Shown here: in pieces, positions 15,137-23,554 of the stretch | Layout: each line of letters begins with the position of its first letter | How positions within the stretch are numbered: the stretch's first letter is position 1 | Made by a program: the position numbers and the translations under genes | Source of the DNA: an uncultured Lachnospiraceae bacterium | GTDB taxonomy: Bacteria; Bacillota; Clostridia; Lachnospirales; Lachnospiraceae | DNA: 33,389 nt | Direction of reading: 5' to 3' | Assembly (NCBI GenBank): GCA_910586315.1 | Contig: CAJUIP010000037.1 | Coordinates: 1-33,389 of the forward strand | The notes under the pieces: generated by a model | Databases searched by the model: none | The model's input: only the letters and a program-made list of their open reading frames with translations | Told to the model about the DNA's origin: nothing

Positions 15137-16682
15137 GTTGTTTCTTGTAGGAACGCCAGGTAACAGCCAACTGGTCAACGGTTTCGATATGGTCATTCTC
15201 CAGAACGGAAATCGGTCCGTTATGGGGAGCCGTCAGTACAACCTCCGGGGTACTGTATGCCTCCTCGCTGATCTTCTTTAAGGCAGCAATATACTCGTCT
15301 ATGTCTGCCTTGGAGTAAGACTCCGTAGGCTCCGGTGTGTATGGCTCCGGAACGATCAGCGGATGATGGCTGGGGAAGAAACGCTGGAAACCAAAATCCA
15401 GCATATGGCGGTTCACATGCTCAGCGCTGACACCGGTCTCTTTCAGCATGGTCTCAAAGCTGTAACGAACCTGCTCCAGACGGTTGGGTGCTTCCTCAGC
15501 CCAGGACATGGTGATTCCCCGTACTTCATTCAGTACCCGCTTCATCATGTAGTTGTTATTTAAGATTGCAGTCTCTCCAACGGCCTTTAAGCCTTCCGTT
15601 CCCAGGCTCATCACCCAGGAGTATGCACGGATTACCGCCGATAAGGCTCCGTGGAACTGACGGATTTTTCCCACAGAATCCCGGTCCTCATAGTCGGTGT
15701 AATATCTGGTTCCGTCAAACCGTACACGAGGACGGGGCAGATATTTTTCCAGCTCTGCACTTACGCACTGTGCAGCACAGCCCGGTCCCATGCAGGCATG
15801 GGGAGAGGCAAACGCTTTGTGAAGGTTAAAGTGGCACATGTCAGCGCCCAGCTCTTTGGCACGAACGAGTCCGAACAGGCCGTTGTAATCTGCCATATCA
15901 CATACGCATAAGCCTCCGGCTTCATGAACCACATCCACAAACTGGCGGATAATCGGGTTAAATACACCTGTATCCTCCGGGTTTGTGATGAAGATTCCGG
16001 CTGTCTTTTCAGATACCACGGCCTTCAGGTTTTCCAGGCTTGGATAACCGTTCTCGTCCGGATAGAGGCTAATCACCTCAAAGCCCTTTGTGGCCGGGGC
16101 CGCGCTGTTCAGAGGGTGAGAGAGAATGGTGGTAATGATCTGGGTGCGCTTATCGGCTTCCCCTCTGTCTTCAAAATATTTCTTAAGAACGGCTGCGTTG
16201 GCATAAATACCCTGTCCGCCGCCGCCTGCCTGGAAGGAAACTGCATCCAGACCGGAAATCTCTTTCATGATCTGTTCAAAATCATAAATCAGTTTTAAAA
16301 TCCCCTGTGCAGTGTCATCATCCTGGTAAGGATGCATTTCAGCAAATTTCGGAGAACGGACAAACTGCTCATTGATCTTGGGGCTGTATTTCATGGTACA
16401 GGTTCCAAGTCCGATATCAATGTTGATATCCTGTCCAATGGTCTCCTGGGACAGACGCAGGTAATGGCGAAGCACCTGGGGCTGTCCCAGCTCCGGAAGC
16501 GCCGGCTTTTTGGAGCGCTTTAAGCTCTCCGGCATGAGGCCGGATACCTCTCCGGTCACAGGAGCTGCCTCCTTCGATACGTCCGGAATCAGCATACTGC
16601 GGCTTCCCGGAACGCTCTGCTCAAAAATGATCGGCTCATCCCACTGAGCCTCATGGAAATTGCGTAACTTCGGATCAGACAT
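15123..16682 (-). CDS. Divergent GcvPB-like PLP enzyme (glycine decarboxylase subunit 2-like)
   Basis: 519 residues, related to the catalytic half of the two-subunit P-protein. PLP-binding features are kept: Lys289 in HFNLHKAF, His189 in ILSHPLNSAAPATKGFEV (the ring-stacking His) and Asp262 in CDMADYNG. The LGTCTMKYSPKINE segment is also typical. However, the loop after the lysine reads ASPHACMGPG, where genuine GcvPB proteins have a C/T-IPHGGGGPG glycine-rich loop. The PAAGAHGE region is QAGGGGQG, and the usual HKT is HKA. These changes line the active site, so another amino-acid substrate or a different reaction is plausible. It is 13 nt downstream of the GcvPA-like gene. No gcvT, gcvH or lpd is nearby, so annotation as ordinary gcvPB would be unsafe. 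Confidence 0.85.
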   Translation of the reverse strand: MSDPKLRNFHEAQWDEPIIFEQSVPGSRSMLIPDVSKEAAPVTGEVSGLMPESLKRSKKPALPELGQPQVLRHYLRLSQETIGQDINIDIGLGTCTMKYSPKINEQFVRSPKFAEMHPYQDDDTAQGILKLIYDFEQIMKEISGLDAVSFQAGGGGQGIYANAAVLKKYFEDRGEADKRTQIITTILSHPLNSAAPATKGFEVISLYPDENGYPSLENLKAVVSEKTAGIFITNPEDTGVFNPIIRQFVDVVHEAGGLCVCDMADYNGLFGLVRAKELGADMCHFNLHKAFASPHACMGPGCAAQCVSAELEKYLPRPRVRFDGTRYYTDYEDRDSVGKIRQFHGALSAVIRAYSWVMSLGTEGLKAVGETAILNNNYMMKRVLNEVRGITMSWAEEAPNRLEQVRYSFETMLKETGVSAEHVNRHMLDFGFQRFFPSHHPLIVPEPYTPEPTESYSKADIDEYIAALKKISEEAYSTPEVVLTAPHNGPISVLENDHIETVDQLAVTWRSYKKQHGKA

Positions 16683-16695
16683 TTCTACACCCTCC

Positions 16696-18066
16696 TTACA
16701 AAATCTTTTTCAGAGCTTCAACGAAGGCATCAATCTCGGAAAGCTCTGTTTTTTCAGTGACACATACCAACATGGACTGTCCCATGGAGGGCATCTGTCT
16801 GCTCAAATCGTATCCGCCGAAAATATGGTGTTTCAGAAGTTCCTTATTAATCTCTGCAACAGTCTTCCCGAGACCGTCAAAATTCACAACGAACTCCATA
16901 AAGCTGTGACTGTTTTTGTGGGGGAATGTGATGGTCTTAATCCCGGAAAGCTTTTTCTGTGCGTAGTTGCTCTTATAAAGGATGTTTTCTCCCAGCTCCT
17001 TCATTCCATCCGGTCCCATCAAAGCCAAATAAACAGCGGCTGTCACGGCCCACAGGCCTACGCAGGTTCCCAGATATTCCACAGCCTTTTCACGGACATA
17101 GTAGCTGGTACGCTCTGGAAGGGCGCGGGCATAACCGAACTGGCCCTTGGAGTTTTCAAAAATACTGTATAAATGGTGGGGATAGTTCATAACATACTGC
17201 TCTTCCTGACGGGTTGCCAGATACCCCCCAAGTCCTCCGCCATAGCTCATATGGATTCCCAGAGGCTGGATATCGCCGCAGGCGATGTCAGCGCCGTAAT
17301 CAGCCGGCGCCGCTGCCACGCCCAGGGAGGAGGGGTCGGCATAAACAATGTATTCGGCACCGACGCTGTGGGCCAGCTTTCCGATCTCTTCACACTGTTC
17401 CTCAAAGAATCCTAAGAAGGCTGGATTCTGGATAAAGACGCAAGCCACATCCCCTGACAATTTGTTCTTTAAATCGGAAAGATCAAGCTGGCCATCTTTG
17501 CGGCTCTTAATGGAAACCAGCTTCATTCCCCCGCAGTAACAGTCAAGCTGGGAGCGGAGATTGGGATTCATGGTTTCCGGTACCAGGGCTGTGGTGCACT
17601 TATTGATACGGTGGGACATCATAATGGCTGTGGAGGCAGCCTGTCCGCCGTCATAGGTGGGGAAACTTACCACATCCATATTTAAAAGCTCGCCCATCAT
17701 ACTGGTGAACTCGAAAAACGCCTGAAGCTTTCCATGATCTGCGTAGGTATCTCCGCTGTATGCCGTAAGGAACTCGGAACGGCCGTTGATCTCATCGCAG
17801 ATGGCCGGAACATAATGGTTGTAGCAGCCGGCACCTAAAAAGCTTATGTTTTCGTCACAGGTGCTGTCCTGATTTAAAATTCCATCCACATGGCGTTTCA
17901 ATGTAACCTCTGAAGTGAAAGCCTCCGGAAGATTCAAAGGCTTTTTCATTCTCACCTCATCCGGAATAAAGGAATAAATTTCCTCCACGGATTTTGCACC
18001 GATGAAGTCTAACATTTCCTTGCGGACTGCTTCATTGGAATTTGGAATATATGGATAATGCAGCAT
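16696..18066 (-). CDS. Divergent GcvPA-like protein (glycine decarboxylase subunit 1-like)
   Basis: 456 residues, the usual size for GcvPA. The N-terminus has YIPNSNEAVRKEMLDFIGAKSVEEIYSFIPDEVRMKKPLNLP, and residues ~76-105 read SFLGAGCYNHYVPAICDEINGRSEFLTAY, close to the conserved FLGAG.Y.HY.PA signature. The equivalent of the MYDGAT motif is TYDGGQA (~137-143), and the later QPLGIHMSYGGGLGGYLATR matches the SYGGP.LG.FA region with changes. As in true GcvPA there is no PLP lysine, so it should act as a partner of the GcvPB-like protein. It follows the SDR gene by 15 nt. The two subunits appear to have diverged together, which supports a functional complex with altered specificity. Confidence 0.86.
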   Translation of the reverse strand: MLHYPYIPNSNEAVRKEMLDFIGAKSVEEIYSFIPDEVRMKKPLNLPEAFTSEVTLKRHVDGILNQDSTCDENISFLGAGCYNHYVPAICDEINGRSEFLTAYSGDTYADHGKLQAFFEFTSMMGELLNMDVVSFPTYDGGQAASTAIMMSHRINKCTTALVPETMNPNLRSQLDCYCGGMKLVSIKSRKDGQLDLSDLKNKLSGDVACVFIQNPAFLGFFEEQCEEIGKLAHSVGAEYIVYADPSSLGVAAAPADYGADIACGDIQPLGIHMSYGGGLGGYLATRQEEQYVMNYPHHLYSIFENSKGQFGYARALPERTSYYVREKAVEYLGTCVGLWAVTAAVYLALMGPDGMKELGENILYKSNYAQKKLSGIKTITFPHKNSHSFMEFVVNFDGLGKTVAEINKELLKHHIFGGYDLSRQMPSMGQSMLVCVTEKTELSEIDAFVEALKKIL

Positions 18067-18081
18067 TACGTTTTCCTCCTT

Positions 18082-18876
18082 TTATGCGTGAAGAATATCA
18101 AAGGTCTCCGGCAGGGTGCTTCCGCCGTCGATGATTATTTCTGTTCCGGTGATGTATTTGGACTCATCCGATGCAAGGAAAGCCACCAGATCGCCGATTT
18201 CATCAATATCGCAGAGACGTTTTAAGGGAATAAATCCGGCCATGTCGCGAAGCGCGCTCTCCGGATCCTCCGGACGGCTGTCAGCGGCAACCTGCTCCAC
18301 CTTCGGGGTACGAACCCATCCGGGCAGTACGGCATTTACTGTGATGCCATGGGGGCCTGCCTCGTAGGCAAGAGCCTTTGTAAAGCTGGACACGGCTCCC
18401 TTGGTGATGGCGTAGGTGGTCTGTCCTTCGTCTACCACTTTCGTTCCCGTTACAGAAGAGGTGTTGATGATTCTTCCATATTTTTCCTTTAACATGTACG
18501 GATATACGGCCTTTGTCATATTCCATACGCCAAAAATGTTTACGCCAATGATGAAATCACGGGTCCTGATATCCAGATTTTCAAACCGTACTCTTCTGTT
18601 TACGCCTGCATTGTTGTGGAGAATATCAATTTTACCATATTCTTTCACAACGTCATCTGCCATTTTCTGCACTTCCTCCAGGCTGCTCACATCCACCCGG
18701 CGGGAATCTGCCTTATACCCCATCTTACGGATTTCTTCGGCTGCCGCTTCCACACTTTCAGCAAAGTCAGCCAAAATGACAGTTGCCCCGTGTTTTGCCA
18801 TGACCTTTGCACAGCCATATCCGATTCCCTGTGCGGCTCCTGTAACAATTGCAATCTTACCATCCAATTTTCCCAT
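18082..18876 (-). CDS. ucpA: UcpA-like short-chain dehydrogenase/reductase
   Basis: 264 residues of classical SDR type. The cofactor motif is TGAAQGIG (12-19), NNAG is at 88-91, and the catalytic residues are Ser141, Tyr155 and Lys159 (YAITK). Asp37 at the end of the second strand suggests NAD(H) preference. The C-terminal segment YITGTEIIIDGGSTLPET is very similar to E. coli UcpA as I recall it, and the match runs along most of the protein; the symbol reflects that resemblance, not proven orthology. Physiological substrates of UcpA are uncertain. AAGGAG lies 9 nt before the ATG. It is the first gene of the eight-gene operon, directly behind the putative MocR sites, and probably oxidises an alcohol or reduces a ketone intermediate in the pathway. 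Confidence 0.9.
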   Translation of the reverse strand: MGKLDGKIAIVTGAAQGIGYGCAKVMAKHGATVILADFAESVEAAAEEIRKMGYKADSRRVDVSSLEEVQKMADDVVKEYGKIDILHNNAGVNRRVRFENLDIRTRDFIIGVNIFGVWNMTKAVYPYMLKEKYGRIINTSSVTGTKVVDEGQTTYAITKGAVSSFTKALAYEAGPHGITVNAVLPGWVRTPKVEQVAADSRPEDPESALRDMAGFIPLKRLCDIDEIGDLVAFLASDESKYITGTEIIIDGGSTLPETFDILHA

Positions 18877-18947
18877 GGTCTTCGTCTCCTTCTGTGATTT
18901 GGTTTATAAAAATTGAATAAATCCTTGGTTATTTCGCTTCTGTTTTC

Positions 18948-19012
18948 ATTATATCTGCACAATAATTTTCAGTATCCAACCAAACTATCAAACAATTCCA
19001 ACCAAACCTATC
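18948..19012 (-). promoter_or_regulatory. Operon promoter with two direct-repeat operator sites (MocR type)
   Basis: A perfect TATAAT lies on the minus strand at 18953-18948, with only a poor -35. Upstream are two direct repeats, GATAGTTTGGTTGGA (18989-18975) and GATAGGTTTGGTTGGA (19012-18997), 22 bp apart or two helical turns. The proximal copy overlaps the expected -35 region, as for a class II activator. MocR/GabR/PdxR proteins bind such direct repeats, and a MocR gene is next door. Confidence 0.65.
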
Positions 19013-19083
19013 CATTTACCTCCAAATAGCCGCTCACAGCCTGTATTTTATACCTCAAAACCGTGTATTTCTATGCATGCGCT

Positions 19084-19250
19084 CCTGGTGTACTGACTAC
19101 ATTACATTTCGCCAAATGACTCGCCTGAATTTCCATCTGCTGCGTTGTTGTCAGTCAACGATGCCACCGCATCGCCTCCTTCCTCCGCCTTGCAGACTGA
19201 AAATTCATTCTGCGTCATTTGGCTGAAAGTAATCGAGCCAGTACACTGGG
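19084..19250. repeat. ~165-bp imperfect inverted repeat
   Basis: Arms 19088-19134 and 19199-19246 are imperfectly complementary over ~47 bp. Shared blocks are GTGTACTG, ATTAC, GCCAAATGAC and TGAATTT, with few indels. The 64-bp centre contains a hairpin CGATGC-CACC-GCATCG (19159-19174). Just outside is GGGGCTGTCGCAAAATG (19248-19264), reminiscent of insertion-sequence ends. There is no open frame of note, so it looks like a non-autonomous mobile or REP-like element. I think similar sequence is common in Lachnospiraceae genomes, but cannot check. Confidence 0.6.
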
Positions 19251-19305
19251 GCTGTCGCAAAATGAGTTTTTTACACATTAATGTAACAAATTTCCCCTAT
19301 GTAAC

Positions 19306-19336
19306 AAAAAATCGCCATACAAAAATTGTACAGCGA
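19306..19336 (-). terminator. Rho-independent terminator of the MocR gene
   Basis: On the minus strand TCGC-TACAA and TTGTA-GCGA form an interrupted stem (19336-19312) followed directly by TTTTTT (19311-19306). It is 22 nt past the MocR stop codon, so the SDR operon needs its own promoter. Confidence 0.78.
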
Positions 19337-19358
19337 CTTCTTGTTCTCAGGACTTTAT

Positions 19359-20840
19359 TCAATTTTTCAGACGTCTGATAATCTCTGCCAGCCGGCGTGT
19401 ACCGGACTCCATCTCCTCTTCCGACAAGAAACCATAGCTTAAACGGAAGCAGGCAGAACAATTTGAATCATAGATACTTCCCGGCGGAACCAGTATTTTC
19501 TCCTTCAAAGCAATCTCAAAAACCTGCTGGGCCGATATTTTCCCCTTAAGCTTCAGCCAGATAAAAAAACCTCCAGCGGGAATGCTCCAGGTGGCCAGAC
19601 CGGAAAAATAAATCTCCAGCATCTCAGCCATCAGCTGTCTCCGCTCCCGCAGGCTTTCCCGTATATTGGAAAGGCCCTTTTCATAAAGGCCGCTCTCAAA
19701 TAATTCCTGGGCAATCTGCTGGGACAGGGTACTGACCCCATAATCCATCTGCATCTTCACATCCGCCAGACGTCTGATGATTCCCTCGGGCCCTACCACC
19801 CATCCAACACGGAGTCCCGGAGAAAAGCATTTCGACATGCTGCCTATGTAAATTACATTATTGTTGGAATCCATGGATTTCAGGGAAGGCGGCGGCGGAA
19901 CATCCAGCCACAGATCACAGAGCGTATCATCCTCAATGATCGGAATGCGGTTCTTTACACAGCTCTTTAAAAGCTCTTTTCTCCGTTCCAGCGACATCAC
20001 CCGCCCTGTGGGATTCTGGAAGGTAGGGATCGTGTACAAAAGAGAATTCCCACCCAACGGCGATGCATTGGGAATCATCCAGGGAAGAATTCCATTCCGG
20101 TCCATGGGAATGGGAACCAGATACGAACCGGATGACTGGAAGATATTTAACGACTCCAGATAAGAGGGGCTTTCCACATAAACCTTAGATTTCACAGGAA
20201 CCATGCCGGAAGAAATCAAATGCAGGGCCTGGATGGCTCCGGAAACAATCAAAATACCAGAGATTGGAACATCAATTCCTCTGTGCTTTAAATGCCTTTG
20301 GATGGCAAGCCGGAGCCCCGGTGAACCGTAGGGGTTGGAATAATTCAGCTCAAGGTCATTTCCTGCAATATGGTCCATAGCCTCCTTCACCAGTTTCTTC
20401 TGTATCACATCCGGGGACAGCTCCCCGGTACACATGCGGACATAATCCGGCTCAAATTCAAACTGGTTAATAAGCTGGACCGCCGAATGGTTGGACTGAA
20501 AAGCGCCGGCCTCGATATAGCTCTGCCAATGAGGGGAACCGGCATGAAGCATATGCATCCAGTTATCCTGGGTCACCCTGGTTCCCCCTCCATAACTGGT
20601 CTCCAAAAGCCCCATGGAAATCAGTTCCGTGGTGGCTTCCACAATGGTACTGCGGTTTACATCAAACAGTTTGGCCAACTGGCGTTGAGAAGGAAGGTTC
20701 TGCCCTCCAATCCAGTTTCCACAGGAAATTTGCTCTGTAAAATATGTGGTGATCTGTATGTACAGCGGAGTATCCGAATCTTTGTTGGGTTTCCAATCAA
20801 TTTTAACGGTTTCCACTGCCTTCCTGTTAAAAGTGGACAC
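19359..20840 (-). CDS. MocR-family (GntR + aminotransferase domain) transcriptional regulator
   Basis: 493 residues. The N-terminal GntR-type winged helix is at ~25-90: PLYIQITTYFTEQI, LPSQRQLAKLFDVNRSTIVEA, and GLLETSYGGGTRV. The rest is a fold-type-I aminotransferase domain with NPTG (~276-279), DDTLCDLW and the PLP lysine in YIGSMSKCFSPGLRVGW (Lys337). In this family PLP, or its adduct with an amino compound, is the effector. Translation is placed at GTG (20840), because AAGGAGG lies 5 nt upstream; the longer frame from a TTG at 20861 would begin inside the ppdK terminator. It lies just upstream of the SDR/GcvP-like operon, codirectional but separated by its own terminator. Sensing an amino-group metabolite to activate that operon is the likely job. 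Confidence 0.93.
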   Translation of the reverse strand: MSTFNRKAVETVKIDWKPNKDSDTPLYIQITTYFTEQISCGNWIGGQNLPSQRQLAKLFDVNRSTIVEATTELISMGLLETSYGGGTRVTQDNWMHMLHAGSPHWQSYIEAGAFQSNHSAVQLINQFEFEPDYVRMCTGELSPDVIQKKLVKEAMDHIAGNDLELNYSNPYGSPGLRLAIQRHLKHRGIDVPISGILIVSGAIQALHLISSGMVPVKSKVYVESPSYLESLNIFQSSGSYLVPIPMDRNGILPWMIPNASPLGGNSLLYTIPTFQNPTGRVMSLERRKELLKSCVKNRIPIIEDDTLCDLWLDVPPPPSLKSMDSNNNVIYIGSMSKCFSPGLRVGWVVGPEGIIRRLADVKMQMDYGVSTLSQQIAQELFESGLYEKGLSNIRESLRERRQLMAEMLEIYFSGLATWSIPAGGFFIWLKLKGKISAQQVFEIALKEKILVPPGSIYDSNCSACFRLSYGFLSEEEMESGTRRLAEIIRRLKN

Positions 20841-20859
20841 GTAATCCTCCTTCTTTAGC

Positions 20860-20886
20860 AAAACCCCCGGCTTGTACAGCCGGGGG
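20860..20886 (-). terminator. Rho-independent terminator of ppdK
   Basis: CCCCCGGCT (20864-20872) and AGCCGGGGG (20878-20886) form a perfect 9-bp stem with a 5-nt loop. On the minus strand it is followed by TTTTG. It lies between the ppdK stop and the MocR start. Confidence 0.85.
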
Positions 20887-20896
20887 GGACAAATAG

Positions 20897-20920
20897 AACG
20901 CTTATTTTAAACGCTTATTT
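20897..20920. repeat. 13-bp tandem duplication at the ppdK stop codon
   Basis: AACGCTTATTT occurs at 20897-20907 and again at 20910-20920. The copy at 20910-20920 spans the stop codon (20915-20917). It is a small slippage-type duplication with no evident function. Confidence 0.7.
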
Positions 20921-23554
20921 ATATCCTTTTTCATGAAGCGCCGCCTGCGCCGCAGCGAGTCTTGCGATCGGCACACGGAACGGGGAACAGGATACATAGT
21001 TTAAGCCTACCTTATGGCAGAATTCTACGGAAGACGGATCTCCGCCGTGCTCGCCGCAGATACCGCACTTAAGGTCCGGACGGGTTGCACGTCCTTCCTT
21101 AACTGCCATCTCAACCAGGCGGCCAACACCGGTCTGGTCAAGTCTTGCGAACGGGTCGGACTCGTAGATCTTGGCTTTATAGTAGGAATCCAGGAACTTA
21201 CCGGCATCATCACGGGAGAAGCCGAAGGTCATCTGGGTTAAATCGTTCGTACCGAAGGAGAAGAACTCAGCCTCTTCCGCAACCTGGCCGGCAGTCAGAG
21301 CGGCACGCGGAATCTCGATCATCGTACCGATGTGGTACTTCATATCGGAATTCTTTTCTTTCTTCACCTGCTCAGCAGTCTCGACAACGATATCCTTAAC
21401 GTATTTAAGCTCTTTCTTCTCACCTACAAGCGGAATCATAATCTCCGGAACGATATCATAACCGCACTCTTCCTTCACTTCGATGGCAGCCTCCATAACG
21501 GCTCTCGTCTGCATCTTTGCGATCTCCGGATAAGTAACAGCCAGACGGCATCCGCGATGGCCCATCATCGGGTTGAACTCATGAAGCTCGTCGCATTTCG
21601 CCTTAACGACTTCAACGGTAATGCCCATATCTTTTGCAAGATCAGCCATTTCCTCTTCTGTCTTGGGTGTAAACTCATGAAGCGGCGGATCCAGATAACG
21701 AACGGTCATTGGTCTGCCCTCAAGAGCCTTGTACATACCCTTGAAATCGCCCTTCTGGTAAGGAATTAACTTATTTAAAGCCTCTTCTCTTGCCTCAACG
21801 GTATCGGAGAGGATCATTCTTCTTAAGTTGTGGATTCTCTCTGTCTCAAAGAACATATGCTCGGTACGGCAAAGACCGATACCCTCTGCTCCAAGGTGAA
21901 CGGCATTTAAGGTATCCGCAGGAGTATCCGCATTTGTGCGAACACCAAGAGTACGGAAGCTGTCTGCCCAGTCCATAATTCTCTTGAAGTTTCCGCCTAC
22001 AACAGCATCCTGGGTCTGGATGTCGCCCTTGTAGATCTTACCGGTGGTGCCGTCTAAGGAGATGTAATCCCCCTCATGGAAGGTATATCCGCCAAGCTCG
22101 AATACCTTTGCTTCCTCGTCGATCTTAATCTCGCCGCATCCGGATACACAGCAGGTACCCATACCACGTGCAACGACTGCTGCGTGGGAGGTCATACCGC
22201 CGCGGACAGTCAGGATACCCTGAGCTGCGTGCATACCTTCGATATCCTCAGGAGAGGTCTCAAGACGAACAAGGATCACTCTCTCGCCTCTTCCGCCGAT
22301 TCCAGCAGCCTTGGCCTCGTCAGCAGTAAAGTAAACCTTGCCTGCTGCTGCGCCCGGAGATGCCGGAAGAGCCTGTCCGATTACTTCGCCTGCCTTTAAC
22401 GCTTCCGGAACGAAGGTCGGGTGTAATAACTGGTCAAGGGATTTTGCTTCGATTCTGCAAACTGCCTCCTCAGGAGTAATCTGTCCCTCATCTACTAAAT
22501 CACAGGCAATCTGGATTGCAGCCGGAGCTGTTCTCTTGCCGTTACGTGTCTGTAAGAAATAGAGCTTTCCTTCCTCGATTGTGAACTCCATATCCTGCAT
22601 GTCATGGAAATGGTTCTCAAGCTTCATGGCAAGATCCATAAACTGTGCGTAGCACTCCGGAAGGTCTTTCTCAAGCTGGGAAATCGGCTGCGGTGTACGA
22701 ACACCTGCAACAACATCCTCGCCCTGTGCGTTAATCAGGTATTCACCGAAAATACCTTTCGCGCCTGTGGAGGGGTTACGTGTGAAGGCAACGCCTGTAC
22801 CGGAAGTCTCGCCCTTGTTTCCGAATACCATGGTCTGTACGTTTACAGCAGTACCCCAGTCGCCCGGAATATCGTTCATACGACGGTATACGATTGCACG
22901 GGGGTTGTCCCAGGAACGGAATACAGCCTTAACTGCGCCCATCAGCTGGTCCTTCGGCTCCTGCGGGAACTCTTCGCCGTTCATAGCTTCTTTGTAAACA
23001 GCTTTAAACTTTACAGCCAGCTCCTTTAAATCATCCGCTGTCAGCTCTGTGTCGTAATGAACGCCCTTTGCTTCTTTCATCTCGTCGATGATCTTCTCAA
23101 AGTAGGACTTCGGAACTTCCATAACCACGTCGGAATACATCTGAATAAATCTGCGGTAGGAGTCGTAAGCGAATCTGGGATTGCCTGTCTTTTTCGCGAA
23201 TCCTTCTACTGCCACGTCGTTAAGACCAAGGTTTAAGATTGTGTCCATCATACCAGGCATGGACGCACGGGCACCGGAACGAACAGACACCAGCAGCGGA
23301 TCTTCCGTATCTCCGAATTTTTTACCGTTTACACCCTCAAGCCATGTTAACGCCTCGAAAATCTGATCCTGGATTTCCTGTGTGATCTGCTTCCCGCTGT
23401 TATAATACTCAGTACAAGCTTCTGTCGTAACAGTAAAGCCCTGCGGAATCGGCATGCCGAGGTTCGTCATCTCAGCCAGATTGCATCCCTTGCCGCCGAG
23501 AAGGTTTCTCATTGCTGCGCTGCCTTCTTCAAACTTATAAACCCATTTTGCCAT
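20915..23554 (-). CDS. ppdK: Pyruvate, phosphate dikinase
   Basis: 879 residues, matching the ~875 of clostridial enzymes. It interconverts pyruvate, ATP and phosphate with phosphoenolpyruvate, AMP and pyrophosphate, linking glycolysis and gluconeogenesis in anaerobes. The N-terminal ATP-grasp region starts KWVYKFEEGSAAMRNLLGGKGCNLAEM. The swivelling phosphohistidine domain carries GGMTSHAAVVARGMG with His457. The C-terminal PEP/pyruvate barrel includes GLCRTEHMFFE, FNPMMGHRGCRL, SFGTNDLTQM and the catalytic cysteine in CGICGEHGGDPSS. The sequence is strikingly similar to the C. symbiosum enzyme, from memory. A strong ribosome site (TAGGAGG) precedes the ATG. It has its own promoter and terminator, so it is probably monocistronic. 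Confidence 0.99.
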   Translation of the reverse strand: MAKWVYKFEEGSAAMRNLLGGKGCNLAEMTNLGMPIPQGFTVTTEACTEYYNSGKQITQEIQDQIFEALTWLEGVNGKKFGDTEDPLLVSVRSGARASMPGMMDTILNLGLNDVAVEGFAKKTGNPRFAYDSYRRFIQMYSDVVMEVPKSYFEKIIDEMKEAKGVHYDTELTADDLKELAVKFKAVYKEAMNGEEFPQEPKDQLMGAVKAVFRSWDNPRAIVYRRMNDIPGDWGTAVNVQTMVFGNKGETSGTGVAFTRNPSTGAKGIFGEYLINAQGEDVVAGVRTPQPISQLEKDLPECYAQFMDLAMKLENHFHDMQDMEFTIEEGKLYFLQTRNGKRTAPAAIQIACDLVDEGQITPEEAVCRIEAKSLDQLLHPTFVPEALKAGEVIGQALPASPGAAAGKVYFTADEAKAAGIGGRGERVILVRLETSPEDIEGMHAAQGILTVRGGMTSHAAVVARGMGTCCVSGCGEIKIDEEAKVFELGGYTFHEGDYISLDGTTGKIYKGDIQTQDAVVGGNFKRIMDWADSFRTLGVRTNADTPADTLNAVHLGAEGIGLCRTEHMFFETERIHNLRRMILSDTVEAREEALNKLIPYQKGDFKGMYKALEGRPMTVRYLDPPLHEFTPKTEEEMADLAKDMGITVEVVKAKCDELHEFNPMMGHRGCRLAVTYPEIAKMQTRAVMEAAIEVKEECGYDIVPEIMIPLVGEKKELKYVKDIVVETAEQVKKEKNSDMKYHIGTMIEIPRAALTAGQVAEEAEFFSFGTNDLTQMTFGFSRDDAGKFLDSYYKAKIYESDPFARLDQTGVGRLVEMAVKEGRATRPDLKCGICGEHGGDPSSVEFCHKVGLNYVSCSPFRVPIARLAAAQAALHEKGYK

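Noticed and set aside
15123..18066. Plain annotation as the glycine cleavage P-protein (gcvPA/gcvPB)
   Set aside because: No gcvT, gcvH or lpd nearby, the glycine-rich loop is missing, and the neighbours are catabolic and transport genes; called GcvP-like instead.
19248..19264. End of a full insertion sequence
   Set aside because: There is no transposase frame and no matching second end at the other side; kept only as a hint in the inverted-repeat finding.
20841..20861. TTG start of the MocR gene seven codons upstream
   Set aside because: It lies in the ppdK terminator, and AAGGAGG precedes the GTG at 20840.
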